DNA of 64,000 nt from Lysobacter sp. K5869 (GCF_018847975.1 NZ_CP072597.1:1240001-1304000), one strand, 5' to 3'; numbered from the stretch's first letter, positions 8,795 to 17,932 are shown. A program made the numbers and translations. Notes: generated by a model from the sequence alone, not told the origin.

Positions 8795-9847
8795 TTACGG
8801 GGTGTTGCGGAGCGCGGCGTCGGCGTCGCGGCGCGGCTCCTGACGGCTGTGTTCCAGGTACCAACTGGCCGCGCCGATCACGCCCAGGCGCTCGTTTTCG
8901 ATCAAGCGCACGGGCACGCCTTCGAGCACCGGACGCATCACGCCCTTGTCGAGCATGCGCGCGTGGAACGGGCTGTCGGGCACGAAGTCCTTGAGCTGCG
9001 GCAGGATGCCGCCGGCGATGAACACCGACTTGGCGCCGCTGATCACCACCAGATCGCCGATCACGCTGCCGAGCAGGGCGCAGAAGGTCAGCACCGCTTC
9101 GCGCGCGATCGCCTCGCCGCGGCGCGCGGCCTCGGTGATCGCGGCCGGCGCGCGCAGCGACGGTTCGGCGCCCGACAGCGTGCACAGCGAGTCGTACAGA
9201 TTCACCAGCCCGGGGCCGGAGACGAAATGTTCGGTCTTGACGTGGGTGTGGCCGCGCTGCTGGACCAAACGCAGCATGTCCACTTCGCGCGCGTTGCCCG
9301 GCGCGAACGCGGTGTGGCCGGCTTCGGTCGGCAGCACCACGGTGCCGCGGCCGTTGGGAATGCGGATCGCCGCGCCCAAACCGGTGCCCGGGCCGATCAC
9401 CAGGGTCGGGCCCGGCGCGGCGTCGCGCACGCCCGGGGTGAGCAGGGTCGAGTCGTCCGGCGCCATGCACTGGGCGGCGTTGGCGTTGGCCTGGAAATCG
9501 TTGATGAACAACACTTCGCGCAGGCCCAGCTCGCGGCGCAGTTCCGACAGCGAGATCGGCCAGGGCAGGTTGGAATTGACCACGCGGTCTTCCAGCACCA
9601 CGCCGGCGCAGGCGATCACCACGCGCTCGACGCCGACGCCGTTGCCGGCGATGAATTCGGCCAGGATCGGCGCCAGGCTCGGGTAATCGGCGCACACGTA
9701 CTTGCGGTGGGCGAGCACGGCGACGGTGTCGCCGCCCTGGCCCGGACGCACCAGCCCGACCCGGGTGTGGGTGCCGCCGACGTCGGCGGCGATGAAGGTA
9801 CCGGCGTCGGCCGGCGCGGCCGTGTTCGGCCGCGGCGCCGCGCTCAT
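8795..9847 (-). CDS. glk: Glucokinase-family sugar kinase
   Basis: 350 residues from the ATG at 9847; upstream in-frame codons look non-coding. Family motifs: phosphate-binding ADVGGTHTRVGLV near residue 20, the sugar-binding INDF, LVIGPGTGLGAA, EAGHTAFAP (the glucokinase EGGH region), and ISGAKSVFIAGGILP near the C-terminus. It phosphorylates a hexose with ATP in the cytoplasm. In Xanthomonas related kinases act on N-acetylglucosamine, so with GH20 and receptor genes next door GlcNAc is as plausible as glucose. It is divergent from the MFS carrier gene, with a LacI-type operator between them. Confidence 0.88.
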   Translation of the reverse strand: MSAAPRPNTAAPADAGTFIAADVGGTHTRVGLVRPGQGGDTVAVLAHRKYVCADYPSLAPILAEFIAGNGVGVERVVIACAGVVLEDRVVNSNLPWPISLSELRRELGLREVLFINDFQANANAAQCMAPDDSTLLTPGVRDAAPGPTLVIGPGTGLGAAIRIPNGRGTVVLPTEAGHTAFAPGNAREVDMLRLVQQRGHTHVKTEHFVSGPGLVNLYDSLCTLSGAEPSLRAPAAITEAARRGEAIAREAVLTFCALLGSVIGDLVVISGAKSVFIAGGILPQLKDFVPDSPFHARMLDKGVMRPVLEGVPVRLIENERLGVIGAASWYLEHSRQEPRRDADAALRNTP

Positions 9848-10012
9848 GCGCGCACCCGCGTCCGCGGTCCGCGAGCGCTCATGCGGCGCGTGCGCCCGTG
9901 TTGCGGCGGCTGCGCCCGCGATTGCCCGGTTTCCTTCGACCCGTCCCACTGCATGCGCCCTCCACGGCTGCCTTTGAGCGTTCCCCTTGGCGGCGCCGAG
10001 ACTGCACCCGCT

Positions 10013-10028
10013 TTGACAACGTTGTCAA
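10013..10028. promoter_or_regulatory. LacI-type operator in the kinase/MFS divergent region
   Basis: Perfect 16-bp palindrome TTGACAACGTTGTCAA. Its core TGACAACGTTGTCA fits the pattern TGACARCGYTGTCA that I recall for NagR and related LacI-family regulators of Gammaproteobacteria. It lies 165 bp from the kinase start and 247 bp from the MFS start, within a 428-bp gene-free stretch (9848-10275) holding no other clear feature besides the half-site at 10185. Confidence 0.75.
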
Positions 10029-10184
10029 CAAGACTCCGCAAAACCGTCATCGCCGGGCGCAAACCGTGTCCCCGGGCGCGCTTTTCTTGATGCGGCGCAA
10101 CATGCCGGCGCGCGCCGGAGATCACGTTCTGGCGCGGGTTTCGGCCGATTCGGGCGGTCCCGGTTGGCAGGACGCGCACACTTG

Positions 10185-10196
10185 TGACAACGTTGG
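10185..10196. promoter_or_regulatory. Possible degenerate second operator before the MFS gene
   Basis: TGACAACGTTGG repeats the first 11 bases of the upstream palindrome core and then diverges. It sits 80 bp before the MFS start and could be a weaker auxiliary site for the same regulator. Confidence 0.4.
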
Positions 10197-10275
10197 GCCG
10201 ACGCTTGTCGTGCCGGTCAACCGGGGCATGCGAACGCGGCGGGCGTCTCCCGCCTGCCCTGGGAGGGGATGTCTC

Positions 10276-11610
10276 ATGTCCAGTTCTACCGTCAGCGCGC
10301 CCAATGCCAGCGCGCCGCCGCGCTATCTCATGTCGATCGGGATCATCGGCGCGCTGTTTTTCGTGTTCGGCTTCGTCACCTGGCTCAACGGCCCGCTGAT
10401 CGGCTTCGCCCAGCTCGCCTTCGACCTCGACGAGGTCGGCGCCTTCCTGGTGCCGATGGCGTTCTATCTCTCGTACTTCTTCCTCGCCCTGCCGGCGTCC
10501 TCGATCCTGCGCTTCACCGGGATGAAGCGCGGCATGGCCCTGGGCCTGATGGTGATGGCCATCGGCGCGGCGGTGTTCGGCGAATTCACCACCCAGCGCT
10601 GGTACCCGGGCGCGCTCGGCGGCCTGTTCGTGATCGGCGCGGGCCTGGCGGTGCTGCAGACCGCGGTCAATCCCTACATCAGCATCCTCGGCCCGATCGA
10701 CGGTGCGGCCCAGCGCATCGCGGTGATGGGCATCTGCAACAAGATCGCCGGCATCCTCGCGCCGATCGTGCTCGGCACCCTGGTGCTGCACGGCATGGGC
10801 GACCTCGCCGAGCAGGTCAAGGGCGCGGACGCGGCGACCAAGGAGCAACTGCTGAACCAGTTCGCGTCCAGCATCCACGGCCCGTATCTGCTGATGGCCG
10901 GCATCCTCGCCGTGCTCGCGGTGGGCGTGCTGTTCTCGCCGCTGCCGGAACTGCGCGGCGAAGAGGTCAACAAGAGCGGCGCCGAAAACGGCGGCGCCAG
11001 CCGCAGCCTGTTCGGCTATCCGCACCTGTGGCTCGGCGCGCTGTGCATCTTCGTCTACGTCGGCGTGGAAGTGATGGCGGGCGACGCCATCGGCACCTAC
11101 GGCCACAGCTTCGGCCTGCCGCTGGACAAGACCAAGTTCTTCACCTCCTTCACCCTCGGCGGGATGTTGCTCGGCTACATCGTCGGCCTGATCGTGATTC
11201 CGCGCTTCATCTCGCAGGAGCGCTATCTGTCGTGGTCGGCGGTGCTGGGCGTGGCGCTGAGCATCGGCGCGTTCGCCACCCACGGTTTCGTCTCGGTGCT
11301 GTTCGTCGCCGCGCTCGGCTTCGCCAACGCGATGATGTGGCCGGCGATCTTCCCGCTCGGCATCCGCGGCCTGGGCCGCCACACCGAAACCGGCTCGGCG
11401 ATCATGGTCATGGGCATCGCCGGCGGCGCGGTGGTGCCGCAGCTGTACGCGGTGCTCAAGCAGCACTTCGATTTCCAGGCGGTGTTCCTGGCGCTGATGG
11501 TGCCGTGCTACCTGTACATCCTGTTCTTCGCCAAGGTCGGGCATAAGGTCGGCCAGCGCGAGCGCAACGGCGCGGGCGCCGGTGCGGCGCCGGTGGCCGA
11601 GGCCAACTGA
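10276..11610 (+). CDS. Sugar MFS transporter, FucP/GluP/NagP-like
   Basis: 444 residues; start at ATG 10276, with a GGGAGGGG purine tract upstream at 10260-10268. An ATG at 10269 is out of frame. About twelve membrane segments; N-terminal FFVFGFVTWLNGPLIG and the conserved QTAVNPYISILGP are hallmarks of the glucose/galactose/fucose:proton symporter family, to which the xanthomonad GlcNAc carrier NagP also belongs. It should take the sugar released in the periplasm across the inner membrane for phosphorylation by the divergent kinase. LacI-type operators in the upstream region suggest induction by the imported sugar. Confidence 0.9.
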   Translation: MSSSTVSAPNASAPPRYLMSIGIIGALFFVFGFVTWLNGPLIGFAQLAFDLDEVGAFLVPMAFYLSYFFLALPASSILRFTGMKRGMALGLMVMAIGAAVFGEFTTQRWYPGALGGLFVIGAGLAVLQTAVNPYISILGPIDGAAQRIAVMGICNKIAGILAPIVLGTLVLHGMGDLAEQVKGADAATKEQLLNQFASSIHGPYLLMAGILAVLAVGVLFSPLPELRGEEVNKSGAENGGASRSLFGYPHLWLGALCIFVYVGVEVMAGDAIGTYGHSFGLPLDKTKFFTSFTLGGMLLGYIVGLIVIPRFISQERYLSWSAVLGVALSIGAFATHGFVSVLFVAALGFANAMMWPAIFPLGIRGLGRHTETGSAIMVMGIAGGAVVPQLYAVLKQHFDFQAVFLALMVPCYLYILFFAKVGHKVGQRERNGAGAGAAPVAEAN

Positions 11611-11627
11611 ACCGCGGGCTTCGGCCT

Positions 11628-11660
11628 CGCCGGGAGGGCTCGCGGGCCCTCCCGGCGTTT
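11628..11660 (+). terminator. Terminator hairpin after the MFS gene
   Basis: Perfect 11-bp stem (CGCCGGGAGGG at 11628-11638 with its complement at 11647-11657, 8-nt loop) followed by TTT, 17 bp beyond the stop codon. Confidence 0.75.
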
Positions 11661-11778
11661 CAAACGCTCCGCGCAGTCTCGGTCGAAAATTGACCGCCTC
11701 CGCCGCGCCGCCCGCCGGACGCGGCGTTCCGCGAAATGGCGCTGGCCGCTGCGGCGGCGCTTCGGTATCGTGCACGCA

Positions 11779-12585
11779 ATGAATGCGCCGCCTCCCCACG
11801 CCGGCGCGGTCGCGCCCACCGGGGCGTCGGCCGCGCGTGCGCTGCGTTACCTGATCCGTACGCCCTTGCTGCTGTGGCATGTGTTCGTCCACCTGCCGCT
11901 GGTGCTGCTGCTGATCACCCTGCCCACCGCCCGCATCCCCTGGGGCGAGGAAACCCTGGAACACCGCGCGATCCGCGCCTGGTCGGCCGGATTGATGCGC
12001 GTGTTCGGCTTCCGCCTGCGCCGGATCGGCACGCCGCTGGCGGGCGCGACCTTGTTCGTCGCCAATCACGTCAGCTGGGTCGATATCGAGATCCTGCACA
12101 GCCAACGCATGATGGGCTTCGTCGCCAAGCGCGAAATCGCCGGTTGGCCGGTGGTCGGCTGGCTCGCCGCGCGCGGCCACACCATCTTCCATTCGCGCGG
12201 CAGCACCGAATCGCTCGGCGGCGTGCTGCACGAAATGCTTTCGCGCCTGCGCGCGGGCCGCTCGGTCGGCGTGTTCCCCGAAGGCGGCACCCGCGGCGGC
12301 CGCGAGATCGGCCCGTTCCACGCCCGCATCTTCACGGCCGCGGTCGAAGCCGGCGTGCCGGTGCAGCCGGTGGCGCTGCGCTACGGCGAGCGCGGCGACG
12401 CCCAGCGCGTGGTCGCCTTCCAGGACCGCGAGAGCTTCTTCGCCAATTTCCTGCGCCTGCTCGGCGAGCCCGGGCGGCTGGCCGAAGTGCATTTCCTCAC
12501 CCCGATCGGCCCGGGCGAGGCCGACGGCCGCCGCCGCATCGCCGAATTGGCGCGGCAGCGCATCCTCGAGGCGATGGCGAGCTGA
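11779..12585 (+). CDS. 1-acyl-sn-glycerol-3-phosphate acyltransferase family protein (PlsC-like)
   Basis: 268 residues from the ATG at 11779 (a GTG three codons earlier is also possible). An N-terminal hydrophobic segment (LIRTPLLLWHVFVHLPLVLLL) is followed by the acyltransferase block: motif I NHVSWVDIEIL (catalytic H-x4-D) and motif III FPEGGTRGG, in the usual order. The reaction is acyl transfer to lysophosphatidate or a related lysolipid at the inner membrane. The next gene starts 7 bp downstream, so the two are an operon. Confidence 0.88.
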   Translation: MNAPPPHAGAVAPTGASAARALRYLIRTPLLLWHVFVHLPLVLLLITLPTARIPWGEETLEHRAIRAWSAGLMRVFGFRLRRIGTPLAGATLFVANHVSWVDIEILHSQRMMGFVAKREIAGWPVVGWLAARGHTIFHSRGSTESLGGVLHEMLSRLRAGRSVGVFPEGGTRGGREIGPFHARIFTAAVEAGVPVQPVALRYGERGDAQRVVAFQDRESFFANFLRLLGEPGRLAEVHFLTPIGPGEADGRRRIAELARQRILEAMAS

Positions 12586-12592
12586 GGCGGCG

Positions 12593-13585
12593 ATGCTGAC
12601 CGCGTCCGACTACGCGCCGCCGCGCTGGCTGCGCAACGCCCATCTCCAGTCGGTGCTCGGTTCCAGCCCGCTGCGCCGGCGCACCGCCGAGCAGCGCTTG
12701 AACGCCGCCGGCGCGCGCACCGAAGTGCATCTGCTGGAAACCGCCAGCGGCGTGCGTCTGCAAGGCCTGCATAGCGCGGTTCCCGGCGCGCCCCCGCACG
12801 GACTGGTGCTGCTGCTGCACGGCTGGGAAGGCAGCGCCGAATCCAACTACATGCGGCTGACCGCGGCGCGCCTGCTCGCCCGCGGCTTCGACGTGTTCCG
12901 GCTCAATTTCCGCGACCACGGCGACACCCATCACCTCAACGAAGGCCTGTTCCACTCCAACCGGCTGGAGGAAGTGGTGCAGGCCGCGCAGGAAGTGGCG
13001 CGGCGTTTTCCGCTGCGGCCGCTGTCGGTGGCCGGCTATTCGCTCGGCGGCAACTTCGCCCTGCGGCTGGCGCTGCGCGCGTCGCAGGTCGGATTGCCGC
13101 TGGCGCACGCCGCGGCGGTGTGCCCGGTGCTGGACCCGGCGCGGACCATGGATGCGATGGAAAGCGGCCTGCCGATGTACCTGTGGTACTTCGAGCGCAA
13201 ATGGCGCGATTCGCTGGCGCGCAAGCGCGAGCTGTTTCCGGCCGTGCACGATTTCGACGACCGCACGCTCGGCCTGCGCATGCGCCCGCTGACCCAGTGG
13301 ATGGTCGAGCGGCACACCGACTTCGGCACCCTCGACCGCTATTTCGAGGGATATTCCATCGCCGGCGAGCGGCTGTCGCGGCTGCAGGTGCCGGTCAGCA
13401 TCCTGATGGCCGCCGACGACCCGGTGATCCCGCTGGCCGGCTTCCGCGAGCTGCGCCTGCCGCCGCATTCGCGCCTGGAAGTGGCGCCCTGGGGCGGGCA
13501 CTGCGGGTTCCTGGAAAACGCCAGCCTCGACGGCTTCGCCGAGCGCTGGATCGCCGACCGGATGGCCGCGCTGGCGGCCGGCTGA
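12593..13585 (+). CDS. Alpha/beta hydrolase, YheT family
   Basis: 330 residues. The start PPRWLRNAHLQSVLGS is typical of YheT-type hydrolases. Catalytic elements: LLHGWEGSAESNYM (oxyanion region), nucleophile serine in GYSLGGNFAL, acid in MAADDPVIPL and histidine in GGHCGFLEN. No signal peptide, so cytoplasmic. Probably an esterase or lipase-like enzyme; it lies 7 bp after the acyltransferase gene, consistent with a lipid-related role. Exact substrate unknown. Confidence 0.88.
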   Translation: MLTASDYAPPRWLRNAHLQSVLGSSPLRRRTAEQRLNAAGARTEVHLLETASGVRLQGLHSAVPGAPPHGLVLLLHGWEGSAESNYMRLTAARLLARGFDVFRLNFRDHGDTHHLNEGLFHSNRLEEVVQAAQEVARRFPLRPLSVAGYSLGGNFALRLALRASQVGLPLAHAAAVCPVLDPARTMDAMESGLPMYLWYFERKWRDSLARKRELFPAVHDFDDRTLGLRMRPLTQWMVERHTDFGTLDRYFEGYSIAGERLSRLQVPVSILMAADDPVIPLAGFRELRLPPHSRLEVAPWGGHCGFLENASLDGFAERWIADRMAALAAG

Positions 13586-13697
13586 GGCGGGCGGGCGAGG
13601 GCCCGCGCCGCGCGCCGAACCGCCGGGATCGGCAAAAAGGCGCAAAACCGCGCGCGCCCCTACAATCCCCCCTCTTATCCAGCGCGAAGCACGTCAC

Positions 13698-15770
13698 ATG
13701 TACGAACCCACCCTCGACGCCCTGCGCCGCGGCGACACGGCTCAGGCGCTCGTCAGCGCCGAGCAGCTCGTCGGCGAGCAGCCCAACGACGCCAACGCGC
13801 ACCGCCTGCACGCCGCCGCGCTGCGCCTGGACGGCCAGCGCGACGCCGCCGTGGCCGCGCTCGACCGCGCCATCGGTCTGGCGCCCGAGGACGCGCAACT
13901 GCACCTGGAACGCGCCGGCGCGTTGCTCGACGGCCGCCAGCTCGACGAGGCGCAGGCCGCGCTGGCCCAGGCGATCGGGCTGGATCCGAACCAGTTCCCC
14001 GCCTACATCATCAAGGCCCAGCTGGCGCTGCTGCACGGCGATCTCGACGAAGCCGAGCGGCTGGCCCGCACCGCCGCGCGCATCGCCCCCGACCATCCGC
14101 GCGTGGCCGCGGTGGTGGGCACGCTGGCGCTGCGCCGCGGCGACCCCGACCGCGCCCTGGCGGTGCTGAGCCAGGCCGGCGCGGTCGCCCCGGACGACCC
14201 GCAAGTGCTGCACGCGCTGGGCTTCGCCTATCTGGCCAAGGACCACATGGCCTTCGCCGAGCAGTGCTTCCAGCGCCTGTCCGAACTCAATCCCGAACAA
14301 CCCACGCTGCAGCTGCTGCTGGCCGAACTGCAGCGCCGCCAGTCGCGCTTCGTCGAAGCCGCCGACCGCATCGCGCCGCTGGCCGAGCGCGAAGGCGCCG
14401 ACTTCGGCGTGCGCCGCTGGGCCGGCGAGCTGGAACTCGACGCCGGCCGCAACGACCGCGCCCTGGGCTTCCTGCGCAGCGCCTTCGCCGAACACCCGGC
14501 CGACCTGCGCACGCTCGACGCGAGCATGGAAGCCTGGCGCCGCAACGACGCCTTCGACGAAGCCGTGCAGTCGCTGGAAACCGCGCTCGCCCGGCACCCG
14601 GACGCGCCGCAGCTGTGGCGCGCGCGCGTGGCGCTGGAGCCGTTCGCGTCCGAGTCGGCGCTGGCGGTGATCGCGCGCTGGCGCGAGGCCATGCCCGAGA
14701 GCCTGAGCGCGCTGGAAGCGCGCGCCGCCGTGCACGACCACCTCGGCGAATCCGAGCAGGCCGTGGCCCTGGCCGAGCGCATCGCCGAACTTAGCCCGGG
14801 CGACACCCAGGCCGAGATGCGCATCGTGCAGAGCCTGATCGAACGCGACCCCGACGCCGCCGCCGAGCGCATCGAGCGCCTGATCGGCATGGCCCAGGAT
14901 CCGACGGTCAAGCGCGAACTGCGGCAGATGCTCGGCCGCACGCTCGACGTCGCCGGCCAGCCCGAAGCCGCCGCCGCGACCTGGGCCGAGCTGCACGCCG
15001 AAGTGATCGAGCAGCGCTTGCCGCTGAACCCGATCAGCCCGCGCACCGGCGGCGAGTGGCCGCCGCTGGCGCAGGCGCCGGAAGGCAGCCGCGGCATCCT
15101 GCTGCTGTGGGGCGCGCCGGGTTCGCAGATCGAACGCATCGGTCAGGTGCTGGGTTTGGCCGGCGCGCCGCTGCTGTTCGACCGCTTCGGTCCGCAGCCG
15201 CCGACCGATCCGATGCAGCGCTACGGCACGGTCGACGAATTGCTCAGCGGCAGCCTCGATCCCGCGTTCCTGGTCAAGCTCTACCGCGCCGCGCTGACCG
15301 CGCGCGGCGTCGGCGACGCGCCGGTGTACGACTGGCTGCTGTGGTGGGACAACGCGCTGCTGCGCGCGCTGCGTCCGTACCTGCCGGAAGCCTTCCTGCT
15401 GCTGTCGATCCGCGACCCGCGCGACATGCTGCTGGACTGGCTCGCCTTCGGCAGCCCGACCCCGTACCGCCTAAGCTCGCCGGAAGAGGGCGCGCGCTGG
15501 CTGGCGCGCAGCCTGGAGCAGGTCGCCGACCTGCACGAAGGCAATCTGTTCCCGCATCGCTTGGTCAAGCTGGACGAAGTCGGCGAACACCCGGCGGCGA
15601 TCGCCCAAGTGCTGGCCGACACGCTGCGGATCAATCTGCAGCTGCCCAAGGACATCGACGTCAGCGACCGCTTGGCCGACGGCCGTTGGCGCGATTACCT
15701 CGGCCCGCTCGGCGAGGCCTTCGCCGTGCTCGGCCCGGTCGCGCGCCGGCTCGGTTATCCCGAGCGCTGA
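13698..15770 (+). CDS. TPR protein with degenerate sulfotransferase-like C-terminal domain
   Basis: 690 residues. Residues 1 to about 440 are tandem TPR repeats (for example ALRLDGQRDAAVAALDRAIG, LAYLAKDHMAFAEQCFQRL). From about residue 450 the sequence resembles sulfotransferases: GILLLWGAPGSQIERIGQVL sits where the PAPS 5'-phosphosulfate loop is expected, SIRDPRDMLLDWLAFG resembles the 3'-phosphate loop, and LVKLDEVGEHPAAI the following strand-helix. The usual GxPRSGT loop is not preserved, so activity is doubtful. TPR-sulfotransferase fusions are common in Xanthomonadaceae; partner and substrate unknown. Confidence 0.75.
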   Translation: MYEPTLDALRRGDTAQALVSAEQLVGEQPNDANAHRLHAAALRLDGQRDAAVAALDRAIGLAPEDAQLHLERAGALLDGRQLDEAQAALAQAIGLDPNQFPAYIIKAQLALLHGDLDEAERLARTAARIAPDHPRVAAVVGTLALRRGDPDRALAVLSQAGAVAPDDPQVLHALGFAYLAKDHMAFAEQCFQRLSELNPEQPTLQLLLAELQRRQSRFVEAADRIAPLAEREGADFGVRRWAGELELDAGRNDRALGFLRSAFAEHPADLRTLDASMEAWRRNDAFDEAVQSLETALARHPDAPQLWRARVALEPFASESALAVIARWREAMPESLSALEARAAVHDHLGESEQAVALAERIAELSPGDTQAEMRIVQSLIERDPDAAAERIERLIGMAQDPTVKRELRQMLGRTLDVAGQPEAAAATWAELHAEVIEQRLPLNPISPRTGGEWPPLAQAPEGSRGILLLWGAPGSQIERIGQVLGLAGAPLLFDRFGPQPPTDPMQRYGTVDELLSGSLDPAFLVKLYRAALTARGVGDAPVYDWLLWWDNALLRALRPYLPEAFLLLSIRDPRDMLLDWLAFGSPTPYRLSSPEEGARWLARSLEQVADLHEGNLFPHRLVKLDEVGEHPAAIAQVLADTLRINLQLPKDIDVSDRLADGRWRDYLGPLGEAFAVLGPVARRLGYPER

Positions 15771-15908
15771 GGCGCGCGCACCGCGCCGCCGCCGCCGATG
15801 CGGCGGCGGTCGCGGTCGCGGTCATGCGCCGATGCGATCATGGGCGTTGGCGCGATGCCGCCGGCCGCGAGGCCGCACCGCGCACCCGATTCGAACCAGG
15901 AGCTCGCC

Positions 15909-16535
15909 ATGCAGATCCGCAGCAACAGCTTCCAGCACCGCCAGCGCTTGCCGGCCGAATTCGCCGCCGGCCAGCCCACCGCCGACGGTTTCGGCTTCGC
16001 CGCCAACCGCAATCCGCATCTGGCCTGGGACGAGGTTCCCGCCGGCACGCGTTCGTTCGTGTTGATCTGCATCGACCCGGACGTGCCGACCGTGGCCGAG
16101 ATGGTCGGCCGCGACGACGTGCAGATTCCCGAGCACCAAGTGCGCGGCGATTTCATCCACTGGGTCATGGCCGACATTCCCGCCGACGTGCGCGAGATCG
16201 CCGCCGGCAGCTGCAGCGACGGCGTGGTCGCGCACGGCAAGCGCGATCCGGCCGGCCCGCGCGGCGCGCGCCAGGGCTTGAACGATTACACCGGCTGGTT
16301 CGCTTCCGACCCGGACATGGCCGGCGACTGGTACGGCTACGACGGCGCGTTCCCGCCGCCGAACGATCTGCGCCTGCATCGCTATTTCTTCCGCATCTTC
16401 GCCCTCGACGTCGAACGTTTGCCGCTGGACGCGCGCTTCACCGCCGCCGATGCGCTCAACGCCATGCACGGGCATGTGTTGGGGCAGGCCTCGATCTACG
16501 CGACCTATTCGCTCAACCCGGCGGTGAAGGGGTGA
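15909..16535 (+). CDS. YbhB/YbcL-type Raf kinase inhibitor-like (PEBP) protein
   Basis: 208 residues from ATG 15909, preceded by the purine-rich AGGAGCTCGCC. PEBP landmarks: HLAWDEVPAGTRSFVLICID, the DPDVPT turn, and GDFIHWVMADIPAD forming the ligand pocket; later DYTGWF and LHRYFFRIFALD. No signal peptide. Bacterial members bind anionic ligands and their role is poorly known. The stop codon overlaps the GTG start of the next gene by four bases (GTGA), indicating translational coupling. Confidence 0.9.
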   Translation: MQIRSNSFQHRQRLPAEFAAGQPTADGFGFAANRNPHLAWDEVPAGTRSFVLICIDPDVPTVAEMVGRDDVQIPEHQVRGDFIHWVMADIPADVREIAAGSCSDGVVAHGKRDPAGPRGARQGLNDYTGWFASDPDMAGDWYGYDGAFPPPNDLRLHRYFFRIFALDVERLPLDARFTAADALNAMHGHVLGQASIYATYSLNPAVKG

Positions 16536-17305
16536 GCAGCGCGGCCGGCGCGCGCGTCGCGCTGATCAGCGGCGCCAGCCGCGGCATCGGTGCGGCGATC
16601 GCGCGCGAGCTGTCGGCGGCCGGCTTGAGCGTGGCGTTGGTGGCGCGTTCGGGCGAGGCCTTGGACGCGCTCGCCGCGCAGCTGCCCGGCCCCGCGCTGG
16701 CGCTGCCGGCCGACTTGTCCGAACCCGACGCCGCCGCGCGCGCGGTGGCCGCGACGCGCGAGCGCTTCGGCCGTCTCGACGTGCTGGTCAACAACGCCGG
16801 CGCGACCCCGCGCGGCGATTTTCTCGGCTTTTCCGACGCCGATTGGGACGCCGGCTTCGCCCTGAAATTCTTCGGCGCGGTGCGGCTGTGCCGCGCGGCG
16901 TGGCCGCTGCTGGCCGACAACGCCGGCGCCATCGTCAACATCGCCGGCATCGGCGGGCGCACCGGCAGCGCCGAGTTCGCCATCGGCGGCGCGGTCAACG
17001 CCGCATTGTCGAACCTGACCAAAGCGCTGGCCGACCGCGGCGTGCGCGACGGCGTGCGGGTCAACGCGGTCAATCCCAGTTCCATCGCCACCGAACGCAC
17101 CCAGGTCCGCATCGACGCGCTCGCGCGCGAGCGCGGGCTCGACCCGGCCGAGGCCGCGGCCGAACTCGCGCGCAAGCTCGGCGTGGCTCGTTTCGGCGCG
17201 CCGGAGGAAGTCGCGCGCGTGGTCGCGTTCCTCGTCTCCGACGCGGCCAGCTACATGCAAGGCGCCATCGTCGATGTCGACGGCGGCCAGACCCGCACGC
17301 TGTAG
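16532..17305 (+). CDS. Short-chain dehydrogenase/reductase-fold protein lacking the catalytic tetrad
   Basis: 257 residues, starting at a GTG that overlaps the previous stop. The Rossmann elements are intact: ISGASRGIGAAIA (cofactor loop) and LVNNAG near residues 85-90; the C-terminus VSDAASYMQGAIVDVDGG is typical of FabG-like SDRs. The catalytic positions are not conserved. Where YxxxK is expected the sequence reads G152-G-A-V-N156; the catalytic Ser region reads IVNIAGIGG; the usual NLxG Asn is a Lys (LKFFG). It may therefore be a binding protein, a non-standard enzyme, or part of a divergent SDR clade. Confidence 0.82.
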   Translation: MSSAAGARVALISGASRGIGAAIARELSAAGLSVALVARSGEALDALAAQLPGPALALPADLSEPDAAARAVAATRERFGRLDVLVNNAGATPRGDFLGFSDADWDAGFALKFFGAVRLCRAAWPLLADNAGAIVNIAGIGGRTGSAEFAIGGAVNAALSNLTKALADRGVRDGVRVNAVNPSSIATERTQVRIDALARERGLDPAEAAAELARKLGVARFGAPEEVARVVAFLVSDAASYMQGAIVDVDGGQTRTL

Positions 17306-17364
17306 GCGCGCATCCGCCGCGCCCGCCGTTTCGCGGGCCCGGCGACCACTTACCGAACTTCGAT

Positions 17365-17868
17365 ATGAACGACCTCAACGATTCCCACGACCTGCCGCGG
17401 ACCCAACACCGCGCCGAACGCATCGCCGCGCTGGTGCCCGCCAGCCGCGCGCAGCGGCTGGCCAACCTGCTGATCGACAGCGCGATCTGCGCCGCGGCCG
17501 TGCTCGGCGGCATCACCGTCTATGCGGCGGTCGATCCCGAGGTGCTCAAGGTGCTGCAGCCCGCCTCGCCGGACACGCCGTGGAATCCGCGCATGTCGCT
17601 GATCATGCTGCTGGTGCAGTTCGCCTACTACGTGCCGATGGAAGGCATCTTCGGCGTCACCCTCGGCAAGCTGGTCACCAGCACCCGCACGGTCGACGAA
17701 GAAGGCCGCCCGCCGAGCTGGACGCAAGTGCTCGCGCGCACCGCGCTGCGGCAGATTCCGTTCGAGCCGATCTCGATCCTGTTCGGCGATCCCGCGCGCG
17801 CGCGGGCTTGGCACGACCGTTTTTCCAAGACGCTGGTGGTGCGTACCGCATCGCCGATGAAGCGCTGA
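17365..17868 (+). CDS. RDD family membrane protein
   Basis: 167 residues from ATG 17365. Two hydrophobic segments (about LLIDSAICAAAVLGGITVYA and MSLIMLLVQFAYYVPME) carry the family signature: RLANLLID with the conserved Arg and Asp in the first helix, FGVTLGKLVTSTRTVDEEG after the second, and a C-terminal amphipathic R-x-PFEPIS region. RDD proteins are small inner-membrane proteins, some linked to ion transport; no specific function is supported here. It is followed by a hairpin shared with the convergent lipoprotein gene. Confidence 0.85.
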   Translation: MNDLNDSHDLPRTQHRAERIAALVPASRAQRLANLLIDSAICAAAVLGGITVYAAVDPEVLKVLQPASPDTPWNPRMSLIMLLVQFAYYVPMEGIFGVTLGKLVTSTRTVDEEGRPPSWTQVLARTALRQIPFEPISILFGDPARARAWHDRFSKTLVVRTASPMKR

Positions 17869-17881
17869 GCGCATAAAGCGA

Positions 17882-17911
17882 CGGGCCCGGCCGCTTGCGC
17901 GACCGGGCCCG
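17882..17911. terminator. Bidirectional hairpin between convergent genes
   Basis: CGGGCCCGG (17882-17890) pairs with CCGGGCCCG (17903-17911) across a 12-nt loop, in the 64-bp gap between the RDD gene and the convergent META lipoprotein gene. No T-tract. Confidence 0.6.
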
Positions 17912-17932
17912 CTGCGAACCTCGCGGCGCGGC

